38,656 nt of DNA from Plantago elongata (lineage: Eukaryota > Streptophyta > Magnoliopsida > Lamiales > Plantaginaceae): contig JAYMSP010000941.1 in assembly GCA_036897095.1 (NCBI GenBank), positions 1-38,656 on the forward strand, read 5' to 3'. The translations under genes were made by a program, and so were the position numbers. The notes under the pieces are model-generated. The model was not told the origin of the DNA. It worked only from the letters and a program-made list of their open reading frames with translations, and made no database searches. The stretch's first letter is position 1; each line of letters begins with the position of its first letter. Below, one piece after another: positions 30,653 through 38,656 of this stretch.

Positions 30653-32150
30653 TAACTTTATCTTTTAACCCCTAGTAAATTTTTCGTCGCTAAACAAAAG
30701 AATCTGTAGCGCCCTGATCTTAAAGAAACGAATTATGAAAAATATAATAGCTCTAGCTTATGATCTTGAAAATTATATAAACTTAGACTTGTAAAACTTT
30801 AAAATGTTACTACACATGTTGCGCGTTAAAAGACTTGGCATGCAAACTCTAACTAATAATTCTTCAACTAGTAAAAGTTAGTTCATCGAAAATTACACTA
30901 GTTTTTCAGTTAGCTTTTCAGCTCCATAAGTTTTTTTTAATAAAAAGTTCGTTATGTGAACGTGCAACTTATTAAAAAAGTTAGCAGGTTTGAAAAGTTA
31001 ATGAAGTTAGCTTGTTGGAAAAAAACAAGCTACCATTTACTTTTTCAGCTATCAGATAGCTTTCCAGCTACCAACTAGCTTTTTAGCTAGTTTTACTAAA
31101 CAGAGCCATATCTAAAGTCAATAAAAATAATTGCAAATTAACAAAGTAGAATTCATGAACGAAAATTATTAAAGAACTTCGGTAGTGACGCGATGCTCCA
31201 CTCCAACAGCTCGGCTTCAGACCTAAAATTTGATATTATGGAAAGGGGTCAGTTGCGACGACTGATTGAGCAAGTGCCATGACTGTCTTCATGTCTTTTA
31301 TATCTTTTAATCTTACTTAATATATATCATATAACTTAACTTGACTCTAAATACTTCAACTTGAATATCTTAAGAACTCTTAACTTGAACTATAAATTTA
31401 AATTGCTTGAGAATTAACTTTAATTTACACTTATAACATGATTTGAAACATAATTTGATTCGTGAGCTCACTTTGCATCATAACGTACATCCCTAGTTGA
31501 TGGTGACCGTATAACATGAATATTCACGATTTGCTAGTTGTCTAGTCGATGGTGACCACAAAGCTTTAATAGCAACGATTTGCTAGTTGTCTAGTCGATG
31601 GTGACCGCTTAATTTGGTTGGTCACAATTTGACTGTGAGGCTTTACTACTCCTTCATGACAATTCTTTTCAACATTTTTTACTTAATTAACTTGAATTTT
31701 AAATGATTTAGAATTTTTTTAACGTAAATGCATATATTACACTCTAAATATATGAATGTGTGTATGATCTAGTCTAGTGTGTGAATGCTCATTAAAAACC
31801 TCAATTGGATACACAATTGATGTACGCGATTTGCTGAAGTATATATAACAACTATATTAGCACAATCAAGCATCTATCTCATTAATTATGTACATCTACT
31901 AAATAATCGGTGTGATCATCTACTCCATTTTGTAACCCCCTAAATACCCAATTCTTTCTATATGACAATAATTAACTAAAGTAATAAGAGTTAGCTTAAC
32001 CATGATCAATGAAAATTTACGAAATATAGATTCACCCCTCCAAAAGTTAATCAACCGGATTTTATTTTCTAGAAGTGTCTTTGAATTTTATTAGTTTTGA
32101 ATTTACTAAATATAGACTCCAAAGAATCTAAAACACAAAACCTTAATCCA
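30653..32150. other. Unassigned DNA between LINE and FAR1-like gene
   Basis: The part 30880-31105 is dense in AGCT words (TTAGCTTTTCAGCTCC, TTTCCAGCTACC, TTTTTAGCTAG), as seen in some plant miniature elements, but ends were not found. A 49-bp tandem repeat follows at 31493. No gene recognised. Confidence 0.45.
31493..31636. repeat. 49-bp tandem repeat, about 2.8 units
   Basis: CTAGTTGATGGTGACC or CTAGTCGATGGTGACC starts at 31493, 31542 and 31591, exactly 49 bp apart. Units end CACGATTTGCTAGTTGT, AACGATTTGCTAGTTGT and CACAATTTG. The middle ~16 bp vary. Confidence 0.9.
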
Positions 32151-32714
32151 CCGGCGGCGCCTTCTTTCTTCACAGATTCACATCAAGAAGCTATACAATT
32201 CAGAATTCTTAAATTGTAATTCTTTTTGTGATTCCTCTTGAATTATAAAATATCCGTTCTTGCTGTACTTTTGTGCACAAATCGTCTATCAAGTAAGTAT
32301 ATTATTTTAGATGTTTGCATAGTCAAGAAATTAGGGCGCCGAAGATTTACTTTAATCCGGCTAATGTTCTTGTTAATGATTCATATTTTTTTAATAAATT
32401 TATCAAGCTCAAAATTAACTTTTAGTAGAATGACATGAAAACTTTAATGACTGTCGGTAGATTGGCTTCTCAAAATTCAACGTTAGTAGAGTGCAAGAAA
32501 ATAAATTCATGTCTCAATGTTTTAGATGCTCATAATTCACGGTTGGTTAGTAGATTAGCCAGAACTCTTTCATCACTCTCATGCAAAATATTTAATCTGT
32601 ACACTTTATATCTCATACCCATTGAGTTCCAATTTACATCCCAAATCCATGTATCCATGTAACTATTGTTGTTTTGTTCCTTTAATAATATAAATTTCTT
32701 GTTTGTTTGAGGTA
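32150..32714 (+). other. Upstream region of the FAR1-like sequence
   Basis: A GC-rich patch (CCACCGGCGGCGCC at 32149-32162) followed by CTTCTTTCTTCACAG could be a 5' leader, and FRS genes often have a leader intron. The splice sites are not decidable by eye. No TIRs were found. Confidence 0.3.
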
Positions 32715-34690
32715 ATGGATTTGAATGATGTCTCGGATGATGAGCGCGAACCAATATGTAGGAGACTTGATTTTGAGAGTGTTGATGAGGTTCATGCGCG
32801 TGTACCACCAGAATTGATTCCAAAAACAGAAATGGAGTTCGAAAGTACGCAAGCTGCATTTGAATTTTATTCATCATATGCTAAAATGGTTGGATATGGG
32901 GTAAGAAAATGGAGGGATCATAAAGACAAAAACTCGAAAATAACTTTGGATGTCATATATTGTTTTGCTAGAGAAGGTTATAGAAAGTCTGATGTTAGAG
33001 ATGCTAATGTGAAAAAGGCTCGCTCTTTGACGCGATGTGGTTGTCTTGCTGAGATAAAAATAAGTTGTCGAGGAACAGGTAAGTACCGCAATACTAGATT
33101 TATTCCTGAGCATAATCATCGTTGTTTTCATATCATCACATCGAAGGATGAATGAAGCTCAGAAGGTTGAAGTTGATATAACTATGAGCGCGGGTATTGC
33201 CCAACGATAGACAATGGAACTAATGGCTAGCCATGTAGGAGGTCTTGAGAATCTTTGATTTACATCAGTGGATTGCAAAAATTATCAAAGAACCAAAAGA
33301 ACAAATGCAATGAAGGTTGGTGAAACTGGAGGTGTATTGGAATATTTGCAAAGAAAACAATCTGAAGATCCTAATTTTTTTCTATGGAATTCAAGTTGAT
33401 TTGGATGGATTGATAACAAATATTTTTTGGGCTGATGCTAAGGTGAGATCAGACTATTCTTACTTTGGTGATGTGGTTTCTTTTGATACTACATATAGAA
33501 AATACAAAGATGGACGACCTGTTGCCTTGTTTGTTGGAGTGAATAACCACAAACAAACGATAATTTTTGGAGTGGCTTTGTTGTATGACGAGACTACTGA
33601 AACATTTGAATGGCTTTTCGACACTTTTAGTTCATGTATGTCAGAAAAGAATCCGCAAACAATTCTTACTGACCAAGACATGGCCATGTCAAATGCGTTA
33701 AAGTCCAAGTGGAGGGAAACTTATCACAGACTTTGTCTTTGGCACATTAACCAAAACGTGGCCAAGCATCTCAGTGCAATTTTTTCCAACTACAAAGACT
33801 TTTCAAAAGATTTAAGTAGTTGCATGTATGATCATGATGAGGAGGAGGACTTTATCGATGCGTGGAATAAGAAGATCATGGATTATAGCCTCCATGATAA
33901 TGAATGGCTAGATAGGTTATTTCAGATAAGGAAGAAGTGGGCACTAGTATACGGAAGAGAAACCTTTTCGGCAGATATGTGCACAACACAACATAGCGAG
34001 TCAATAAATAATGCAATTAAAAGTTATATTTCTTACAAGCATGAGCTAACAGAATTCTTTGAACACTTCGACAGGTTGCTTAGGGATCATCGCTACAAGG
34101 AATCCAAAGCAGATTACCGCACTAATCAAAGTGCGCCTTCACTATCATTGTCTGTGCAGATTTTGAGGCATCCTGCTAGTGTATACATGCAAACTATGTT
34201 CGAACTTTTCCAGAAACAGGTGTGCAAAGCTTTTGATTGTGTTGTAAGCAATCTTGACACAAATGGCACAAACAACCCAATTCGATGTAGTGTATGGTGA
34301 ATCCAATCGCCACCATCTTGTACGTATGATTCAAGTGATAGTTCTGTATCATGTGGGGTGCAAAAAGTATGAGTTTGTTGGATTTCTTTGCTCAGATGCA
34401 TTAGCTGTTCAACATTCTAGGCATATTCGAAAGATTCCTGATCAATATATCATGAAGCGGTGGATGAAGTCTGAAAAATATATGAGGTTGTTGTTGATTT
34501 TCAAGATATGAGCCAAGTAGATCCTAAATAATTAAGGAGTTTTTGTGATAGAGAATTATCTCGACTTAGTCGTCACTTAGTGTCAAGTACTTTAGAAACA
34601 CAAAAGTCAAGGGCTTAGTCGTCACTTGGTTTCAAGGGTTTCTGAAGTTAAAGAGAACTTTAATAGCATAACAACTGAAACTGTCAATGC
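32715..34690 (+). pseudogene. FAR1-related (FRS/MULE-derived) protein, broken
   Basis: The ATG at 32715 opens MDLNDVSDDEREP. Residues ~40-140 form a FAR1 DNA-binding domain: EFESTQAAFEFYSSYAKMVG, YCFAREG, then LTRCGCLAEI and PEHNHRC (zinc ligands of the WRKY-GCM1 type). The frame ends in TGA at 33153. Coding resumes in another frame with stops at ~33208 and ~33256, shifts again in a run of seven T (33375-33381), and is then open to 34300 through a MULE transposase domain: VSFDTTYRKYKDGRPVALFV, TILTDQDMAMSNAL, RLCLWHINQNVAKH and MCTTQHSESINNAIKSY. The SWIM finger follows in shifted frames (FVGFLCSDALAVQHS), where C-S-H has become C-S-D. The C-terminal tail runs to ~34690. FRS proteins are transcription factors domesticated from MULE transposases; a mobile MULE is equally possible. 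Confidence 0.9.
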
Positions 34691-35271
34691 TCCTAACTAC
34701 ATCTGTCCACAAATCTAAGTATCATACTGTATAATCATACTCAATACTAGCTACTTCATGTTGACAACTAAACACAGTACTCGGACATATACATACGCAG
34801 TTCATCACACTTCATGTCTAAGTACAATGGACTAATTAAGGAAAACATAGAACTAAATCTGTTTCTGCAGCATCATACTATCAAATTGGATTAATAATAA
34901 ATGTGGGACCGTTAAAACACAGTACATATTTTTATATATTATAAAAGATTCAATAAATTATTTAAATATAAAATTAGTCCGAATTTTTATAAAATTTATC
35001 AAATTATCATATTTTCAAAAATATATGAACGTATATACACTACGATATCATAGCGTAACGAAAATTAATATTATAAAATTATTAGTCACACTTTACAAAT
35101 AATGATGAATTTGAGATGTTTATATTGTTATAATTCATATTCGTAATCATTAATATTTATTTAATTACTTAGTATAATTATATTAGTTAATTTTACATTA
35201 ATAATTTTTTTTAAATTAAAAAAATCATAAACTAACAAGGATCGTGTCCTGACAGATCTGACGATCAGAGC
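34691..35271. other. Unassigned AT-rich DNA
   Basis: No gene or repeat recognised; long A/T runs at 34930-35230. Confidence 0.55.
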
Positions 35272-35840
35272 ATTTTTATATATTACAAACAACATAACAA
35301 CTATTATAATCCATAAATTAGTTCTATAATTTTAAACAATTACAATTTTACCCACAAAAACATCTAAACATGTTTATTTGATTCAATCATATTATCCGAA
35401 AAAAATCGATGAAAATTTAAAAGAACAGGAAGAACGAAGACGAAGAACTCCGCCGCCCTGAACTGACCGGAAAAGCTTCGACCAGATCGTCGGAGAGCCG
35501 GAAAACTCCGATCGGAGTTGTGCAGCTCCAGATCGGAGCTTTACAACTCCAGATTACAGCACTAGATCGGAGCTGCACAGCTCCGATCGGAGCTGTCCGA
35601 CCAGATCATCGGAGCCCTTCTATAATCTGGTCGGAGCTTTTCCGGTTAGTTCGGGGCGGTGGAGTCCTTCGTCTTCGTTCTTCGTGTTCTTTTAAATTTT
35701 CTTTGATTTTTTTCGGATAATATGATTGAATCAAATAAACCTGTTTAGATGTTTTTGTAGATAAAATTGTAATTATTTATAATTATAGAACTATTTTATA
35801 AATTATAATAGTTGTAATGTTGTTTGTAATATATAAAAAT
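35272..35840. mobile_element. Foldback element with two 216-bp inverted arms
   Basis: 35272-35487 and 35625-35840 are reverse complements with scattered mismatches, e.g. ATTTTTATATATTACAAACA at the outer left end, TTTATTTGATTCAATCATAT within, and GACCGGAAAAGCTTCGACC near the inner end. The 137-bp loop is GC-rich and modular. No transposase ORF is present, so this is a MITE-like or foldback non-autonomous element. No convincing TSD is seen. A transcript would form a very long hairpin, a potential source of small RNAs. The 66-codon frame here is an artefact. Confidence 0.93.
35510..35603. repeat. ~21-bp modules in the foldback loop
   Basis: GATCGGAG begins units at 35510, 35531, 35565 and 35585. 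The first two are 21 bp (GATCGGAGTTGTGCAGCTCC then A; GATCGGAGCTTTACAACTCC then A), followed by a 13-bp partial unit. 35565-35588 is a hairpin with 11-bp arms GATCGGAGCTG and CAGCTCCGATC around CA. Confidence 0.9.
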
Positions 35841-36844
35841 ACATCATGCATTTAGTAGAAGTTGTCATGCATTTAACATCAATGTTAACAAACCAATAAG
35901 AGGATGAGGGATAGAAAAGTGTATAGGTGCTAGGCATGATCTATGCAGTATTTACGAGCTAGTATATAAAATCAATCATGGAAACTTTACATTGATAAAC
36001 CGCTTGGAAACACGTAAATTATAGCTCACATATGAACGTCAAACAACTTGAAAAGATCACACGTCATAAACTAGATCACAAAAACTAAGTAATAGTTTAT
36101 GCAAGTTATGGGAACTTGCCTTGTGAAAGAACGAATAAGAGTGTAAGAATTGAAAATGCAGTTTGAATTTAGCTCTCTTATCTACACAATATTCTGGATG
36201 AATCGAACATAAATATGGAGATCCGTCCTTTGAAAGTATAGACTGTCTGTTATCAGTCTTCTATCAAAATTTCAGGTCAATTGAACGGGTAATGAATCAG
36301 AAAATAAATTTTAAAGAAGGGTGCGTCTAACAGAAAATTACGCGCGAAAAAGTGTTAGCTCAACATTTTACTAAGAAAATCCCTAGGGTTGGGTTTGAAG
36401 GGACTAGTTAAAAAAAATGGGCATGAGATTTAGATAAATAGTGGGTTTGATAAGGCTACTAGTCACAAAAACTGGACTAACAACGATTACGAACTTCATT
36501 GACTGTTAATTTACTTTACAATGTTTAAATTCGAAAAATGAAATTTTTGGCTGTTACATTTTATCTTGTGCACCTCAAACAACATAGACTAAATATTTGC
36601 TTTATAGAAGTTAAGAGTCACAATTGTTTGAGAGGAAAAAGCCGTAAACTTTAGGATGTTAATATGAGATGCGTACACAATTCCTTTATATAGGTTGAAA
36701 TTTTCTGGCGTTAGCCCGCTCCATGTACAGTTACGACTTTTTTGCACACGAGCGACAAAATAACATTGGTGGTGATGTAATTGTTGAAAATTATAAAGAA
36801 AAAGTAAGTAAATAATATCTAAAGAGATGTATTTATATTGAAAC
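35841..36844. other. Unassigned DNA
   Basis: No gene, no defined repeat. ATGCATTT occurs twice just outside the foldback (35847 and 35871), without a matching left copy. Confidence 0.5.
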
Positions 36845-37520
36845 TATTTTTTAATTATTTGTTAATTAAAAGATAAAGTATATATTTATAAATAAATTTG
36901 TAAAAGCTTAGAAGATATTATTACTCAAAATGGACCTTGGGTGAGTGAGGAATAAGTGTTTAAAGTTTGAAGGTGTAGTGGTTTTATACCATATTGCTTG
37001 AGAGCAAGTATAGTCTCTAGTTATAATCTAATAGTTCCTATTTGGTGTCCAAGTTGTGTAGCTAGATGAGTTAAGTGTAAATCCTGGCCAGATTTGAATG
37101 CGAAACTAGTTGACTAGTCTATGAGTAGGTGCGCGCAACTCTTAGACACGATTAGTGAACCGAACCAAGCTCAAATGTGTTAGCCCTTATGAGCTAAGTT
37201 GTTGTTGGTTCAACTTCTTCCACCTTCTAGAAGTTTTGCTTAAAATTGAAATTTGTAACTCATGTAAGTTACAAGTACTCAATTTGGTATTTGTTGCTCC
37301 ATAAGTAACAATATTACTCTTGTGAAACAGTAGAGGTAGTTGAGCATAATTTACATAATATTTTGTAATGAATTGGTGTAATGAATAATGTAGTTGCATT
37401 CTCAATTTCTCACCTATAAAAGGGTCTCATTTGTCTCACTTTAATCCAATTCTTTTGTGATGGAATTATTCGAAAAATCTTTTGTGTGATTTTGAGTTCC
37501 AAGTATAAAGGGCCAATGTG
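36845..37520 (+). repeat. Copia-type LTR, family copy 2
   Basis: Same landmarks as copy 1 at 24717. The TATA box is CCTATAAAAGGGTCTCA at ~37412. It is followed by a leader and protein-coding debris in the same orientation, so it is a 5' LTR. Boundaries are approximate. Confidence 0.65.
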
Positions 37521-37849
37521 TTTATGTTGATGGTTACATCTCTAAAGTATTGCTGATACATCATGATTAATTGTGTATACTTTACATAATATGATATATA
37601 TCATTTGACCAAGTTGGTCTTATGAGTTATCTTAGCATGGAGACTTGTTTAGCTCTTGAGTGTGAGTTTTACATTGGAATGACGAGTGCCTTTGATTATG
37701 GAACATCTTACATATTGTTGTATACGAGGTGAAGCTTTTTGGTTTATGCACCAAAAGAGTGTATCATGGCACTAGTACTACCAGTTACGTGTACTTTATC
37801 AAACTATATTTTCTCAATTGGATGAGAATGAGATAGTTGAAAAATTGTA

Positions 37850-38355
37850 CATGGAGAATTCTGATTCTTATGACATCAAGGTCATGGAAAGGTGATTTTG
37901 AAATGACATCTTGTCTCAAGTTGTTTCTTGACAATGTGTTTTATAAATAAGATTATGAATATTTTAATTTTTGTATTCTCTCCTAATCAAGTATGACATT
38001 GTATTTTTTGTGAGCTTATTAAGGTAACATTGACCATGGATGGTGTCTATGTTGGCCAAGGTTTTGCCACCGAAAGCATGTTCAAAATCATAGTGGTTGT
38101 CAATAACCATGCTAATGGAATAGCTATAAATTATACGTACACTTATTTGAGTCTTTTAACTCGTGTTAGGGTAGACTTGGACATGTTAATTATAGTACTT
38201 TGAGATAATTAATTAACATAAAATGTTCACCAACGATTCACATACATGTCTTACCCAAGAGTAAGGTATTATTATGTGAAAAAGCAAAGTTAACAAATTC
38301 TTTTCAATATGTTGAAAGGAAAAATGGACCACATGATTTAATTCATACATATGTG
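37850..38355 (+). pseudogene. Copia protease to integrase N-terminus, heavily decayed
   Basis: Short blocks in changing frames follow copia order. 37850-37960 reads SYDIKVME, then LKMTS and LDNV-like words of the protease C-terminal block. 38020-38130 reads KVTLTMDGVYVGQGFATESM then FKIIVVVNN, corresponding to the G-V-Y-V-G-K-G...M-F-K-L-N block before the pre-integrase zinc region. 38265-38350 reads KAKLTNSFQYVERKNGPHDL then IHTYVYG, the A-K-L-T...F..V-E-R...L-I-H-S-D-V block at the start of integrase. The zinc H-H-C-C region between them is deleted or destroyed, and the catalytic Asp of HSD is Tyr. Confidence 0.7.
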
Positions 38356-38390
38356 TATGGTTTCGGTTGGTCCAGATAACGGCAAAGGAA

Positions 38391-38656
38391 AAGACTGGGG
38401 GGGGGGGGGGGGTGAATAATCTTTTCAAACTTTCGTTGATAAACAGTCTTTCTAAAAAACCTGGAGGTTTCTGATACTTAGATTCAGAGAGCTGAAGACT
38501 TTAAGCGATAGATAAACATAAATGTGCTTTGCAATAATAATGTGTGTGAGTGTTATGCTGGAATGTAAGTAAAATAAAGTAAATAACACATCAACTTATA
38601 GTGGTATTTGGAGGTGGCGTAATCCTCCAACTAATCCACTTCGGCCTTTCTGAGAC
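38391..38656. repeat. Unidentified repeat starting with a 16-G run
   Basis: Copia integrase-like coding stops near 38390 and is followed by 16 consecutive G (38397-38412), then GTGAATAATCTTTTCAAACT. The end reads TATAGTGGTATTTGGAGG, then TAATCCTCC and CTAATCCACTTC, a wording I associate with plant LTR-element noncoding regions. The element runs off the window edge; family unknown. Confidence 0.4.

Noticed and set aside
31493..31636. CRISPR-like array
   Set aside because: The 49-bp period has conserved ends and variable middles, but there are only ~2.8 units, no cas genes, and the context is a plant nuclear genome.
35520..35720. 66-codon frame in the foldback element
   Set aside because: It reads through the palindromic loop and right arm; composition is that of the repeat.

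Overview
The window is nuclear DNA of a flowering plant, probably a eudicot. It is strongly AT-rich, has no bacterial-style gene packing, and is built almost entirely from plant transposable elements: Ty1/copia and other LTR retrotransposons, L1-type LINEs with an RNase H domain, MULE/FAR1-type transposase sequences and a long foldback element. I found no intact host gene, no rRNA, no complete tRNA and no CRISPR array. Every recognisable protein-coding stretch is broken by stops or frameshifts, so this is a transposon graveyard and not a gene cluster.

Layout, left to right. 2-178: the C-terminal end of a MULE transposase, running into an antisense GRF-type zinc-finger fragment (275-400). 560-3740: AT-rich sequence with weak repeats. 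3916-8655: a decayed minus-strand Ty1/copia element (RNase H, RT, integrase, protease, gag in + order) with very short LTRs, apparently inserted into a tRNA-derived SINE-like sequence whose A-box and B-box halves flank it. About 8780-9616: a minus-strand LTR-like segment. 9617-15157: mostly unassigned, with a seven-unit ~90-bp tandem repeat at 12177-12785. 15171-16220: a 5'-truncated LINE with a 13-bp target-site duplication (TSD).

17055-24269 is the best-defined element. It has two ~1.05-kb direct LTRs, a perfect 5-bp TSD (GTATT), a PBS matching initiator tRNA-Met with one mismatch, and a PPT. It has no recognisable integrase core, RT or RNase H. The interior holds coding debris, five extra PPT-like motifs, a threefold repeat, and a dispersed family of short inverted repeats (GTGTA...TACAC). 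It looks like a non-autonomous, Sirevirus-like copia derivative.

24717-25625 and 36845-38355 are two same-orientation copies of another copia family, the second followed by protease/pre-integrase/integrase debris. Between them lie a 210-bp LINE tail with a 17-bp TSD (25643-25852), a 4.3-kb LINE with a 12-bp TSD and a long 3' tail (26339-30640), a 49-bp tandem repeat (31493-31636), a broken FAR1-related (FRS/MULE) gene (32715-34690) and a foldback element with two 216-bp arms (35272-35840). The last ~265 bp look like another repeat cutting into the copia integrase.

The elements do not form a pathway; their relation is one of nesting. The most distinctive signals are the dispersed quasi-palindromes plus repeated PPT motifs in the pol-less LTR element, and the foldback element with a modular loop.
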